Program-made: the position numbers and the translations under genes
Notes under the pieces: model-generated
Databases searched by the model: none
Seen by the model: only the letters and a program-made list of their open reading frames with translations
Told to the model about the DNA's origin: nothing
Assembly (NCBI GenBank): GCA_910584475.1
Contig: CAJUBD010000017.1
Span: forward strand, 1 to 64,000
Length of the DNA: 64,000 nt
Direction of reading: 5' to 3'
Origin: an uncultured Treponema sp.
Lineage (GTDB): Bacteria > Spirochaetota > Spirochaetia > Treponematales > Treponemataceae
In this document: one piece after another, positions 7,780 to 17,455 of the stretch
Layout of the letters: each line of letters opens with the position of its first letter
Position numbering within the stretch: the stretch's first letter is position 1

Positions 7780-9600
7780 TCAATCCTCTTCCCACTCAAC
7801 TTTAACAGAGCGTCCTTCCAAATTCGGAATTCGCAAATAGGTCAGGCAGCCCGCGCGGTGAACTGTTATTCCCCGTGCGCGCGAAACATAGCCGCAAATC
7901 GCATCGGGATATTTCGGGTTGCAACATTTTGCAAGCGTGACCAAAAAATTCCTGGAATTCTCCACGCGGACTTTTCCCGAATGATGCACGGGCGGATTGT
8001 TTGGATTCACGCCTTTTTTGTGCGAGGATTTTTGCGCCGGCACATTCGCGCTTGTGGAAGCCGCGTTTTTCGATCCGCCCTTTGCGGCAGAGGAATTTCT
8101 CGCTCCGTAATTCGCATCGTTCGCGGAAAGCCACGCCCGAATTTTTTGGCGCGCCTTCGAGGTCCTTGCGAACTTGAGCCAGCCCTCCACGGGATGCGTC
8201 TGTGGATTGGTAATCACCTCGACAATCTGCGTGTTCTCAAGCGGCGTTCCAAGCGGAATGATTTTTCCGTTTGCCTTCGCGCCCACAATTTTTTCTCCGA
8301 TTTCCGAATGAATTGCGTAGGCGAAGTCAATCGCGGTGGAGCCAAGTGGCAGACGAATCACATCGCCCTTTGGCGTGAACACGACAATTTCATCGCGCAA
8401 AAGCTCGTTCTTGAATTCGTTGAAAAAATTCTCGTCGGTGGAATGTTCGTCGCGCAACCTTCGCAGTTGATTGAAAATCGAAAGATTTTTTACATCGACC
8501 AAATCACGGCTCGAGCCTTTTTTGTAAAGCCAATGGCTCGCCACACCATGCTCCGCCACGCGATGCATTTCGTCAGTCCGAATCTGAATCTCAAGCGGTT
8601 TGCCATGACAAATTACCGTGGTGTGCAGCGACTGGTAGCCGTTGGATTTTGGCATCGCGATGTAATCCTTGAAGCGCCCCTCGAGCGGCTTCCACAAATT
8701 GTGAACCAGCCCGAGAATCGTATAGCATTCGCCGACGCTTTTGCACAAAACGCGCAGCGCAAGCAGGTCGAAAAGCTCCGATGCCTCCTTGTTGCGTTTT
8801 CTCATTTTCTGATAAATTGAGTAAAAATGTTTTGCGCGGCTGGAAACGGAGATTTCAACTCCCGCATTTTTCGCGGCGGCTTGAATTTCGTTCACCGCCT
8901 GCTCAAGATAGCCTGAACGCTCGTTTTTTTTCTGCGCGACAATTGCCTTGATTTGCGCGAAAACATCGGGATTGGAATATTTCAGGCTTAAATCCTCAAG
9001 CTCGTTCTTTTCACTCGACATTCCAAGCCGATCGGCAAGCGGCGCCCAAATGTCAATCGCCTCGAGTGCAACCGCGCGGCGCGTTTTATCGTCAAAGCCC
9101 TTGAGGTTGCGAAGGCGGTCGAGGCGGTCGGCGAGCTTCACAAGAATGACGCGGACATCGCCCACCATCGCGAAAAGCATCTTGCGAATCGAGTCCGCCT
9201 GCTGCAATGTCTTCCTACCCCCTCCTTGCGCGGAGGAAATCGGAAGCGCGGTGATTTTCGCGGTACCCTGAATTATCGTCGTCACATTGTGTCCGAATTT
9301 TTCCTCTATCTCTTCAACGGTCACATCAGGCACGCTCAAGATGTTGTGGAACAATCCGCTCACAATCGAGTCGGCATCAAGATTGTTTTGCGCGAGAATC
9401 GATGCCACGCGCATCGGATGCAAAAAATACGGACGACCGCAAGAGCGTGAAAGCCCGCGCGTTTTTTCAAGCAAAAAATCCCACGCCGAAAGAATTTTAT
9501 TTCGTTCCATTTGATAGGACGGAAAAAATTCAAAGAACGATTCCATGAGAAAATCCGTGTCCGTGATTTCATTGTTGAGAATAAATTCCTCCTGCGTCAT
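7780..9600 (-). CDS. rel: RelA/SpoT-family (p)ppGpp synthetase with a degenerate hydrolase domain
   Basis: The domain order is that of long Rel proteins: HD domain (about 35-190), synthetase (about 230-370), TGS (about 405-465) and a C-terminal Cys-containing region (AKCCNPKYPD). The synthetase is intact: RAKHFYSIYQKM, GRFKDYIAMPKSNGYQSLHT, EIQIRT. The hydrolase is not: the HD pair reads LFHNIL, the following ED pair is replaced by SVP, and the LHNMR motif reads LDRLR. The RFDQ loop of bifunctional enzymes is EASE here, acidic like the EXDD of RelA. I infer a synthetase-only enzyme. The start at 9600 is preferred because AAGGAAG precedes it; the frame remains open to 9669. Confidence 0.9.
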   Translation of the reverse strand: MTQEEFILNNEITDTDFLMESFFEFFPSYQMERNKILSAWDFLLEKTRGLSRSCGRPYFLHPMRVASILAQNNLDADSIVSGLFHNILSVPDVTVEEIEEKFGHNVTTIIQGTAKITALPISSAQGGGRKTLQQADSIRKMLFAMVGDVRVILVKLADRLDRLRNLKGFDDKTRRAVALEAIDIWAPLADRLGMSSEKNELEDLSLKYSNPDVFAQIKAIVAQKKNERSGYLEQAVNEIQAAAKNAGVEISVSSRAKHFYSIYQKMRKRNKEASELFDLLALRVLCKSVGECYTILGLVHNLWKPLEGRFKDYIAMPKSNGYQSLHTTVICHGKPLEIQIRTDEMHRVAEHGVASHWLYKKGSSRDLVDVKNLSIFNQLRRLRDEHSTDENFFNEFKNELLRDEIVVFTPKGDVIRLPLGSTAIDFAYAIHSEIGEKIVGAKANGKIIPLGTPLENTQIVEVITNPQTHPVEGWLKFARTSKARQKIRAWLSANDANYGARNSSAAKGGSKNAASTSANVPAQKSSHKKGVNPNNPPVHHSGKVRVENSRNFLVTLAKCCNPKYPDAICGYVSRARGITVHRAGCLTYLRIPNLEGRSVKVEWEED

Positions 9601-9866
9601 CCCTTCTTCCTTGTTTGTAACTGTCATCATTACAACTAAAACCCCGCATTGTGATTTCGACAAGTTCAATCACCAAATCAATTCACAGTCGCTATCTATT
9701 GCTTGAGGTTCTCCCAAAAAAATGTTTTTTTGGAAAGCCTTTTTGAGAAATGCAGGCAAGACAAAGGATTAGCTGCCATTTCTCGCAAATACATCTAAGG
9801 CAGTTTTCCCAAAATTGCAATTTTTGAGAAAACTCACTTATTACCTATTACTTGCGGTGCATCGCT

Positions 9867-10349
9867 TTACAAAACCAAGTCGCACACTTCTGCGCCGCAC
9901 GCTCGCACCAAGTCCGCGGGCGCAAGACAAATTTGCTCTCCTCGAACGCCCGCGCTTATGTAAATCTTTTCGCGCTCCATCGCGCATGAATCAATGAAAG
10001 TACGAAATTGCTTTTTCATTCCCAGCGGAGAACAGCCGCCGCGCACATAGCCCGTAAGCGCGAGCAACTCTTCGCTTTTTATCGGAGCTATTTCCTTCGC
10101 GCCAGAAACGCTTCGAGCTTTCTTCAAATTGATTTCGTGAATCGCGCTTTGCAAAAAAACACAAATTTCCTTTGTATCGGTGCGCATTACGATTGTTTTG
10201 AAAACGCCGCTTGGATCTACGCCGATTTTTTTCGCAGTCACTTCCGCTGCGCCTTTTGCAAGCGGGTGCTCGCCGTCGTCATCGTAGGAAAGCATCGTGT
10301 ATGGGATATTTAGTTTCTCCAAAATACGCATCGCATTCGTTTTTTTCAT
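9867..10349 (-). CDS. ybaK: Cys-tRNA(Pro)/Cys-tRNA(Cys) deacylase, YbaK/EbsC family
   Basis: The 160-residue protein matches the YbaK family along its length: MKKTNAMRILEKLNIPY at the start, a central VFKTIVMRTDT strand, and YVRGGCSPLGMKK, the signature loop of the family. YbaK enzymes hydrolyse cysteine wrongly loaded on tRNA-Pro. Length is normal. It has its own promoter (TTGTAT at 10384-10389, 17 nt, TAAAAT at 10361-10366) and no clear ribosome site, with only about 11 nt between the -10 and the ATG. Confidence 0.9.
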   Translation of the reverse strand: MKKTNAMRILEKLNIPYTMLSYDDDGEHPLAKGAAEVTAKKIGVDPSGVFKTIVMRTDTKEICVFLQSAIHEINLKKARSVSGAKEIAPIKSEELLALTGYVRGGCSPLGMKKQFRTFIDSCAMEREKIYISAGVRGEQICLAPADLVRACGAEVCDLVL

Positions 10350-10360
10350 AGATGAAATTC

Positions 10361-10389
10361 ATTTTATCACAATTTCATGTTTTATACAA
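10361..10389 (-). promoter_or_regulatory. Promoter of ybaK
   Basis: On the minus strand TTGTAT and TAAAAT are separated by 17 nt; the -10 ends 11 nt before the ATG, leaving a 5' leader of only a few bases. From here down to the TrkH stop (10350-10567 overall) I see no further gene. Confidence 0.5.
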
Positions 10390-10567
10390 TGGAGATGAAA
10401 TATTAGGAAAATACAAGTTCTTTAATCTTCAACAATTAGTGAATCTTCAAATTCGGGAAATGCCGCAAACGCGATTTTGCAATGAAATCAGAAGTTCAAT
10501 GGATTAGCAATTTTGTTGCGCCACAAAATGTCAAGTCAAAATCATCGATGCAAATCAGCCGCCTACT

Positions 10568-12013
10568 TTAGACCTTCCAAAAATCAGGTATGAAGAAAAT
10601 TATCATCGTATACAGTTCGAGCCTTCCAGCCAGCATTGCGAACATATACCACCATTTTAGCGCGGCGGGCAAAAATCCGCAGTTTGCGCTTGGATTCAAC
10701 GCGCCGAAAGCAGGTCCGACATTTCCCACCATAGTTGCCGCTCCTGAAAATGCGGTCTGAATATCCAATCCAGCCATCGCGCCAAAAATTGCTGTGAGCA
10801 CAATCAACAAAAAATACAATGTCAAAAATGCCGCTACGTTAAAAACGAGGTCTTTGCGTCCAGCGCGACCATTCAAGCGAATGCTGAAAACTCCATGCGG
10901 ATGAAGCATCTTGGAAAATTCATTGTTTGTTTGCTTTGCCATCACCACCCATCGAATGACTTTTATTCCGCCACCTGTCGAACCAGAGCATCCGCCGATG
11001 AAGAAAAGCAGGAACAAAAATACCTGCGCCGCGCTCGGCCACATAGTGTAGTCGCTCGTGCCAAATCCAGTCGTGGAAATCACTGAAGCTACTTGAAAAG
11101 AAGAATATCGTAGCGAAACGAAAAATCCGCCGTAAAAATTCGTGTTGATGAAAGTTATCGCCAAAATGAAAACGATGCAAATCGCGAGGTACGACTTGAG
11201 TTCCGTATTGTTTCGGATGTCATCGAATTTTCTCGTAATCAAATAAAAATAAAGACTGAAATTTATTCCGCATAAAAACATAAAAATTGTGCAAACCACA
11301 TCAATGGCAATGGAATTGTATGAACCGATGCTGGAATTCTTGTTGCTGAATCCGCCCGTGCCCACCGTAGAAAACGAATGAAGCACCGCGTCGAAAAAAT
11401 TCATTCCGGCAATTTTCAGCGCGATTATTTCAAGCACGGTAACGCCGCAATAAATGAGCCACAAGGCTTTCGCCGTTGTCGTGATTTTCGGCGTAACCTT
11501 GCCTTTTTCAGGTCCAGTAGTTTCCGCCTTGATGAGCTGAAATCCGCCCACGCCCAAAAGCGGAAAAAGCGCGACGGTAAGCGCGACTATTCCCATTCCG
11601 CCAAGCCAATGCGTCTGTGTCCGCCATAAATTTATAGAATTCGGAAGAGATTCGATTTCCGACAAAATTGTCGCGCCAGTCGTGGTAAATCCTGAAACGC
11701 TTTCCCACATTGCGTCCGTCCAATTCGGGATCGCGCCGCTAAAATAAAAAGGAATCGCGCCGAGCAATGAAGAAAAAATCCATGCGAAAGCGACGACAAT
11801 GAACGCGCCCCGAGTGGAAAGCGAAATTTTTTTCTTCCGTCCGGCAAACAAAAACGTTGTCGCTAAAATCAGGAAAAACGCCATCGGAATCGCGAACGCC
11901 GGAACAACACTAAATTCGCCGAAAGCAATTGCCGCGAAAATCGGAAAAATCATCGTGAGCGCGACGATTCCCAAAATTGAAAATTCGATTCGCAAAAATG
12001 AAAAAATGCTCAT
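10568..12013 (-). CDS. trkH: Trk potassium uptake channel subunit TrkH
   Basis: The 481-residue polytopic membrane protein carries the four selectivity-filter loops of the TrkH/KtrB family: SGFTTTGATI, STVGTGGFSN, STTGFGTSDY and VGNVGPAFGA, each with the conserved glycine. GGMGIV, also conserved in the family, follows the first loop. It mediates K+ uptake together with the cytoplasmic TrkA gating ring. It overlaps trkA by 4 nt (ATGA at 12010-12013), so translation is coupled and the two genes form one operon. Confidence 0.93.
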   Translation of the reverse strand: MSIFSFLRIEFSILGIVALTMIFPIFAAIAFGEFSVVPAFAIPMAFFLILATTFLFAGRKKKISLSTRGAFIVVAFAWIFSSLLGAIPFYFSGAIPNWTDAMWESVSGFTTTGATILSEIESLPNSINLWRTQTHWLGGMGIVALTVALFPLLGVGGFQLIKAETTGPEKGKVTPKITTTAKALWLIYCGVTVLEIIALKIAGMNFFDAVLHSFSTVGTGGFSNKNSSIGSYNSIAIDVVCTIFMFLCGINFSLYFYLITRKFDDIRNNTELKSYLAICIVFILAITFINTNFYGGFFVSLRYSSFQVASVISTTGFGTSDYTMWPSAAQVFLFLLFFIGGCSGSTGGGIKVIRWVVMAKQTNNEFSKMLHPHGVFSIRLNGRAGRKDLVFNVAAFLTLYFLLIVLTAIFGAMAGLDIQTAFSGAATMVGNVGPAFGALNPSANCGFLPAALKWWYMFAMLAGRLELYTMIIFFIPDFWKV

Positions 12014-13452
12014 TTTGTTTCCGTCCCGAAAAGTTTCAAAATATTTTGCGTTTCGTCTGCAAAAGTAATCAGGATGAGTTTGTCATTCGCGTCAAGCACC
12101 GTGCTTCCGACTGGAATGACATAATTTTTTGCGCCTGATTTTTTTTCGAGCAAAACCAAAAATTTTCCTGGATTTGAAATGTCCAAAAGCGATTTGCCTG
12201 CGACCTTTGATCCGACCGGCAAAGTGCATTCTACGATTTCAAGTTGACCTGTGGAAACAGTATGAATTCCTGTGACTGTCTTTCCGCGCAAATGACTCAT
12301 GATTGAATCGACAATCGTGTCGCGCAAAGGAACTGGAACATCCACGCCGAGTTTTCGGGCAATTTCCGCGAATGTGGAACTTTCCACCAAACTTACGGAA
12401 CGTCCCACGCCCAAAGATTCGAGATAAGCGGCGACGACCATATTCAGTTCGTGATTGTGCGTGGCACAAATAACCAAGTCATATTCAGTGAGACCCTCTT
12501 CGCGCAAAAAAGTTTCGTCCGTAACATCTCCGCGAAAAACGTGCGCGTTTGGATAACGTTCCGAAGCCTCTTTTGTGAGAACATCGTCCGTATCAATGAT
12601 GGCGAATTCTGAAGCGAAATTTTTCCGCTTGCCAAAAATTTTCGCAAAAAAAGAAGTTTTTTCCTTTTTAGTAAGGCGATCGGCAATGAGCGTTCCAATT
12701 TTTCCTGCGCCTACGAGAGCGATTTTGTCGAGAGATTCAATTTTCGCGCCGCAAAGTTTTAGCAAGTCGCCTATGTCGCCGGTACGTGAAAGAACGCCGA
12801 TGCTGTCGCCGGCATGCAAAGTGGTCGAACCGCTCGGTAGGCTTGTTTCGCCGTTGTATTCTACATAAGCAATCAAAAAAGGCTTTTCAGTGAGCTTGCG
12901 AATTCCGCTGAGTTGCTGGCGGTCAAGAGGCGAGCCTTCAGCAATCGTAATTCTGGAAATTTCAAATTCAGAATTCTCGAATGCCACGACATCGCTCACC
13001 GCGCCGCTTTCCACGGCATTGACAATCGCATCCGCCGCCTCTATGTCTGGATTTACCATAAAATCGATTCCATAAAGCGGGCGATGCTTTCCGCTGAAAG
13101 TGTCGGCGTGTTTTTTCACTGCATCCGCCGTATTCATATAGTAAGAAAAATTTCGCACGCGGGAGATTTTTAAAATGTTCGGGTAGACGGAATCTACGAG
13201 TGAACACGTAATCATGTTTACTTCGTCATTGTCCGTAACGCAGACAAGCGCGTCGGCTTTTGCGATGCCGATGTCCTCAAGATTTTGCAGACTGTTGCCG
13301 TCCATTTCCTTGACATCGCAGTCCAAAGAATTAGAAGCATGGCGAACGACCTCCTCATCATTGTCGATGAGAACGACTTCGTTCTTTTCGTTGATAAGGC
13401 GGCGAGCAAGTTGAATTCCCGTAAAGCCCGCGCCGACAATTACGATTCTCAT
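12010..13452 (-). CDS. trkA: Trk potassium uptake regulatory subunit TrkA
   Basis: The protein has two tandem RCK units, each a Rossmann fold plus a TrkA-C domain. The first begins MRIVIVGAGFTGIQLARR (GxGxxG) and the second KIALVGAGKIGTLIADR near residue 240. Acidic residues that bind the adenosine ribose (VVLIDNDEE, AIIDTDD) are visible. The 480-residue length fits the duplicated form of TrkA. It binds NAD(H)/ATP and gates TrkH, encoded immediately downstream with overlapping start and stop. Confidence 0.93.
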   Translation of the reverse strand: MRIVIVGAGFTGIQLARRLINEKNEVVLIDNDEEVVRHASNSLDCDVKEMDGNSLQNLEDIGIAKADALVCVTDNDEVNMITCSLVDSVYPNILKISRVRNFSYYMNTADAVKKHADTFSGKHRPLYGIDFMVNPDIEAADAIVNAVESGAVSDVVAFENSEFEISRITIAEGSPLDRQQLSGIRKLTEKPFLIAYVEYNGETSLPSGSTTLHAGDSIGVLSRTGDIGDLLKLCGAKIESLDKIALVGAGKIGTLIADRLTKKEKTSFFAKIFGKRKNFASEFAIIDTDDVLTKEASERYPNAHVFRGDVTDETFLREEGLTEYDLVICATHNHELNMVVAAYLESLGVGRSVSLVESSTFAEIARKLGVDVPVPLRDTIVDSIMSHLRGKTVTGIHTVSTGQLEIVECTLPVGSKVAGKSLLDISNPGKFLVLLEKKSGAKNYVIPVGSTVLDANDKLILITFADETQNILKLFGTETK

Positions 13453-13586
13453 AGTTTTAGTTTAGTGAAATATGCGACTTTGAGCAAGGGGAAGTGAAAA
13501 TTCTTGAAGCAGTAATAATTTTGTAGAAAGCGATAATGCGAAAAAAACTTGACTAACAACGAAAACCACGAAAACTCGCTTGTTCA

Positions 13587-14552
13587 CTATTCACTTTTAA
13601 ATGTGATTACCGCCGCCTTCAATTCCGCGTCGCATTTTCTGAAATGCTTGTAATACAAAAATCGCATCAAGCCTTTTAGGTTTTCGCCGAAATAAGGAAA
13701 CTCGATTTGCGCGTCGCTGGCGGTTTTTTGGATTTGGTAGCTGCCGTTGATTCTCCATCCGTTCAGCGGACCTAGACTAATCGCGTCTTTTGGGCAGTTG
13801 AACGAGCAGGCGACGCAAAGCGCGCAATCCGCGCCGAAAATGTATTTTTGCTTTTTTTCGTCGAAGCGGATGTTGCGCTGCGGGCAATTTCTCACGCACG
13901 CGCCGCATTGAACGCATTTTTTCTTGTTCACTTTCATTATGAATTTTCCCTGGAATTTCGCGTAAGGCCAAACCAAACGCACGAGCGGTACGAACCAATA
14001 TCGCAACGGAAAATATTTTACTTTTTTGTGAACGCCGTCCAAAATTTCGCGAACGCAAAGTTTCGCCATCGCGTCGGCGTAAATGAATTCGCTTTTTACC
14101 ATTTGCGGGCTGTGCCTAAAAATCATATTGTACGGCATTACGTAAAGCTGGTCGCACAATATGTCGTAGCCTTTTTTTTGCAAAAGGGAAATTATTTTCT
14201 GCGAGGCGTAATTGTTGAGCGAAGTGCCTTCGCCGCCTGTGCGGAAAATGAACGCGCGTTTTTTCTCTTTTGGATTTTGCGAATCTTGCGAAATTTTCGG
14301 AAGTGATTTCGCGAATTTGTAAACTGGTTCTGGCGAATTGAAGCCGTAAATCGGAAACGCGATTCCAATCAAGTCAAAATCATTCGCGCAAGGAATTTTT
14401 TCGTGAGACTCAACAAGCGAGTTTTCCTCAAGTCGATGGATTTTGTAAAGTTCCACGGAATTCTCGCCCGCGCTTTCAAAATGCTTTTTGTAAAGTTCAC
14501 CGACAAGTTGCGTGTTGCCAGTTCCGCTAAAATAATAAATGATAATTTTCAT
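13587..14552 (-). CDS. EFR1-family ferredoxin: flavodoxin-like domain plus two [4Fe-4S] clusters
   Basis: The N-terminal half is flavodoxin-like, with the FMN phosphate loop YFSGTGNT at residues 7-14. The C-terminal half carries two ferredoxin motifs, CVQCGACVRNCPQ and CALCVACSFNCPKD (CxxCxxCxxxCP). This architecture is that of the EFR1 ferrodoxin family common in anaerobes; its role is likely intracellular electron transfer, partner unknown. The ribosome site GGAG precedes the ATG by 7 nt. It lies near two further redox genes on the same strand (14636-16222 and 16271-17389). Confidence 0.85.
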   Translation of the reverse strand: MKIIIYYFSGTGNTQLVGELYKKHFESAGENSVELYKIHRLEENSLVESHEKIPCANDFDLIGIAFPIYGFNSPEPVYKFAKSLPKISQDSQNPKEKKRAFIFRTGGEGTSLNNYASQKIISLLQKKGYDILCDQLYVMPYNMIFRHSPQMVKSEFIYADAMAKLCVREILDGVHKKVKYFPLRYWFVPLVRLVWPYAKFQGKFIMKVNKKKCVQCGACVRNCPQRNIRFDEKKQKYIFGADCALCVACSFNCPKDAISLGPLNGWRINGSYQIQKTASDAQIEFPYFGENLKGLMRFLYYKHFRKCDAELKAAVITFKSE

Positions 14553-14635
14553 CGAATCTCCATTTGCCTACGATATGAAAATTGAAAAATAACCGCGCAA
14601 AAGCCAAGTCTGATTTTCATAAATCACGCTTGCTT

Positions 14636-16222
14636 TTACAATTTTTCCACCGGCACAATCATGTCGTCGTCTTCAGTTTCGCTGTATGGATAAACATTGC
14701 CCGCTTCGTCCGTGCGATGCGTGTCATACCAAACCTGCGCGAAGAAAGGAATGTGCGCCGCCAGTTTGTCGAACTGCCAATTCGGAATTCCCTGGCAGCA
14801 TTCGGGACACCAATGTCCTGCCTTCAAAATCGTATAAGGCGACGATTCGAAAATGTGGCCGTTGTGACATTGCCATTTTAGCTTTGTGCGCAAGTCGCCT
14901 TTTTGCATTTCTTCCGAAAGAATCTTTCCTCCACGGAATTCCGCCGCACGCTTCATTTGCTCTAAATCCAATTGCGAATCTTGAAGCGACTCATCGTAAC
15001 CATGATTCAATTTGAATCGCTCGGCTTTGGATTCATCTTTCAAATCTATGAAGTCGATGTCGCCTGAAAAAGATTTTCCTTTTGAAAGAATCGGAAATTC
15101 ATCCCATGTTTTTGGCAGCGCATCGTAAGATTCCTGACCGCCGAAAAACGCGTCGATTCTGCCTTTTTTGCCGAGACGAATCCAATTTTGCGGCGCATTG
15201 GAATTTTTCAAAAGCCTCTCGATTGCAAGTTTGCGAATCAATTTTGAAGGAACGAGTGCCCCGAGTTTATAATACCAAAGCACGCGCGACATTCGCTTCC
15301 AATAGTCCGCGCTGGATTCGCGGCGATAGTCCAGCCATTCGTCCAACAAATGCGAATCCGTGTACCAAACGCCGTGGAAGTTTCGCGGAATGTTCCAATG
15401 CGGTTCGAAGAATTTTTCCGCGCTCGCGCCCATAAGTCCGAAGCCTTCGTTAAAAACTTGATAGCCGATTTCGCGACAAGAGTCGCCGCCGCCAATGTTG
15501 TAGTTGTTCTGCCAAAATCCGTCCAACTTTCCATCGAGATCGCGCTCCACCAAATGCTGAATGCACAGGCCCGAATCTCGGTCGGTAATCCATTCAAGTG
15601 GAGCGTTCCATGAAGTGTGGAACATCAATCCATCGAACAAATTGTTTATCAAAAAATATTTGTGATAGACGGCAGTTTGACGGAGCACCACCCAATTCGG
15701 CAAGTCGGCTTCCAGGACATATCGTTCCGCCGCGAGCTTCGATGTGGAATAATAATCGTAGGCGGAAGGCAAAAGCGGATCTCCCATCCTGCACCATAAG
15801 TGATGATAATCGCGATTGCCATAAAGTGCGACAGTGGAAATATGGACTAGTTTTATTTTTTCCGCGCGACCGCTTTTTTGAATCGCGTCAACGATGTTTT
15901 TCGTGCCGATGAAATTAGTGTCGTAAGTATTTTGCGGATTGTGGTCGGACTTCGGCGGAATGACCGCGCCGCAATGCACGACATAATCCACGCCGTCTAT
16001 CAATTTTACAACGTCATCGTAATTTTTCAAATCTCCTTTTATTACGCTAATTCTGTCGCGTCCCTTGCGAAGCAATTTTTTGAAAAAAGTGCGCTGGCGT
16101 TTTTCCTGCGCGTAGACAAAAAGTTTCAAGCGAAATTCTTTTTGCGAATTCAACAAATGCGCGACGACTTCTCCGCCCATCGCGCCAGTAGAGCCAGTAA
16201 CGGCGACAGTAATCTTTTCCAT
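14636..16222 (-). CDS. Extended SDR (NAD-dependent epimerase/dehydratase-like) with a C-terminal zinc-ribbon extension
   Basis: Residues 1 to about 330 form an extended short-chain dehydrogenase: cofactor loop VTGSTGAMG and a YSTSK active-site pair (YxxxK). Residues about 330-430 are unassigned. The last 100 residues hold WQCHNGHIF...GHWCPECC, spaced like the zinc ribbon of DUF4379-type domains. I do not know the substrate; the fusion is uncommon in my experience. There is no ribosome site: TTGCCA (16252-16257), 17 nt, TACAAT (16229-16234), then exactly 6 nt to the ATG, which suggests a leaderless mRNA. Confidence 0.78.
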   Translation of the reverse strand: MEKITVAVTGSTGAMGGEVVAHLLNSQKEFRLKLFVYAQEKRQRTFFKKLLRKGRDRISVIKGDLKNYDDVVKLIDGVDYVVHCGAVIPPKSDHNPQNTYDTNFIGTKNIVDAIQKSGRAEKIKLVHISTVALYGNRDYHHLWCRMGDPLLPSAYDYYSTSKLAAERYVLEADLPNWVVLRQTAVYHKYFLINNLFDGLMFHTSWNAPLEWITDRDSGLCIQHLVERDLDGKLDGFWQNNYNIGGGDSCREIGYQVFNEGFGLMGASAEKFFEPHWNIPRNFHGVWYTDSHLLDEWLDYRRESSADYWKRMSRVLWYYKLGALVPSKLIRKLAIERLLKNSNAPQNWIRLGKKGRIDAFFGGQESYDALPKTWDEFPILSKGKSFSGDIDFIDLKDESKAERFKLNHGYDESLQDSQLDLEQMKRAAEFRGGKILSEEMQKGDLRTKLKWQCHNGHIFESSPYTILKAGHWCPECCQGIPNWQFDKLAAHIPFFAQVWYDTHRTDEAGNVYPYSETEDDDMIVPVEKL

Positions 16223-16228
16223 AAAAAA

Positions 16229-16257
16229 ATTGTATAGAAAAATCGCACGTTTGGCAA
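16229..16257 (-). promoter_or_regulatory. Promoter of the SDR gene, adjacent to the start codon
   Basis: TTGCCA and TACAAT are separated by 17 nt on the minus strand. The -10 ends 6 nt before the ATG at 16222, so transcription should begin at or next to the start codon. Confidence 0.65.
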
Positions 16258-16270
16258 GTATGGGTTTTAC

Positions 16271-17389
16271 CTACCAAATGAACCTCCGCAGAGAAATCGC
16301 ACTTTCGGGACAAATCTCGTGGCAACAAAAACAATGCAGACATTTCGTGCGCTCCATCATTCTCGCCGTTCCATTTTTGCCTTGCATCGCGATGACTTTT
16401 GCGGGGCAAATTTTCTCACAACGCGCGCATTTGATGCATTTTTTGTTTTTGAAATGCGGATTTCGTGTAAGGAAAAATTTCGCGAGCGGCTTCAGCGGAG
16501 AAGGAATAGAAGAGCCGAAAATGCCGTTGCTTTTTACCGTGCGAAATTTATCGCAAGCGATTTCGCGAAAATCCGCGCCGAGCGTCTGGATTTCTTCGGC
16601 GGAGGAAAGCCACACTTTCCGCAGTAAAGCGTCCCGCAAATAATTTATTTCGTACGGATTGTAGCCCACGAGACTTGAGCAAATCCAATCAAGCGCAAGG
16701 ATATTGTCCGATGCCGCCAAAAAATTCAATTGGATTGGGTCGCCGCTTCCAGGTCCTCCCGGTCCGTCCATTCCCATCACGGCATCCATGACAGCGTATT
16801 GAGGCTTTGCCGCCAAATTCAAGTCCACCAAAAATTTTCCAAAATCGTCAGGATTTGAAAAGCGGTAATGGCACTGCGCTTTTTCCAAGCCGACCACAAG
16901 GCCGAAAAGATTTTTCATCGCGCCGGTATATTTCATAAGCTGATGGCTTTTCAATTTCGCGGCGGAAACAATGACGTCGGCTTCGGCGAACGCATCGGCA
17001 AATTCGAATTTTTTTGCGAGCACGCCTTCGGGGTTTTCTACGAAAACTTTTCCGTGAAAGTCAATCCATTCGCCGCCATTTGAAACCACTTGCTCGAAAG
17101 TGCCCGTGGCTTTGGCCGCGCTTGTGGAATTGGCGACGGCTGGAGATTCGCCTGCCAAAACTTTTTTCGCGCCCAACTCTTTGAAAGCTTTTACCAACGC
17201 GCCCGTAACGACAGGATTTGTGCAGACGCAAGCCTCCACTTTTTTCGGATAAAGTATGTTCGGCTTTATCAGGATCGTCTTTCCGAGAACATCCGGCGGC
17301 GGAACGTCCTGCATCATTTTTTTTACTGCGGAGAAAACTTCGTCAAAATCGTAGGAAAAGCATTTTTGCAACGCAACATTCTTCGTCAT
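16271..17389 (-). CDS. DUF362 protein with a C-terminal double [4Fe-4S] ferredoxin domain
   Basis: The first 300 residues match the DUF362 family (KTILIKPNIL and DVIVSAAKLKSHQ are recognisable strands). The end carries CIKCARCEKICPAK and CLHCFCCHEICPES, two ferredoxin-type cluster motifs. Family members are common in anaerobes; the reaction is not established. There is no ribosome site; TAAAAT ends 6 nt before the ATG. It is head-to-tail with the SDR gene (48 nt apart), and its 5' side faces the repeat block at 17456-17950. Confidence 0.85.
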   Translation of the reverse strand: MTKNVALQKCFSYDFDEVFSAVKKMMQDVPPPDVLGKTILIKPNILYPKKVEACVCTNPVVTGALVKAFKELGAKKVLAGESPAVANSTSAAKATGTFEQVVSNGGEWIDFHGKVFVENPEGVLAKKFEFADAFAEADVIVSAAKLKSHQLMKYTGAMKNLFGLVVGLEKAQCHYRFSNPDDFGKFLVDLNLAAKPQYAVMDAVMGMDGPGGPGSGDPIQLNFLAASDNILALDWICSSLVGYNPYEINYLRDALLRKVWLSSAEEIQTLGADFREIACDKFRTVKSNGIFGSSIPSPLKPLAKFFLTRNPHFKNKKCIKCARCEKICPAKVIAMQGKNGTARMMERTKCLHCFCCHEICPESAISLRRFIW

Positions 17390-17395
17390 AAATTT

Positions 17396-17424
17396 ATTTT
17401 ATCATGTAATGTCAATTTTGTCAG
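17396..17424 (-). promoter_or_regulatory. Promoter of the DUF362 gene, adjacent to the start codon
   Basis: CTGACA (17419-17424) and TAAAAT (17396-17401) on the minus strand are 17 nt apart; the -10 ends 6 nt before the ATG at 17389. This is the same geometry as at the SDR, murA, xre (27507) and hisH genes. Confidence 0.55.
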
Positions 17425-17455
17425 CCAAAATTTTATAATCCAAACAAAAAAGCTT

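Noticed and set aside
7858..8820. Long plus-strand open frame opposite rel
   Set aside because: It is antisense to a fully conserved Rel protein and has Arg/His/Phe-rich shadow composition.
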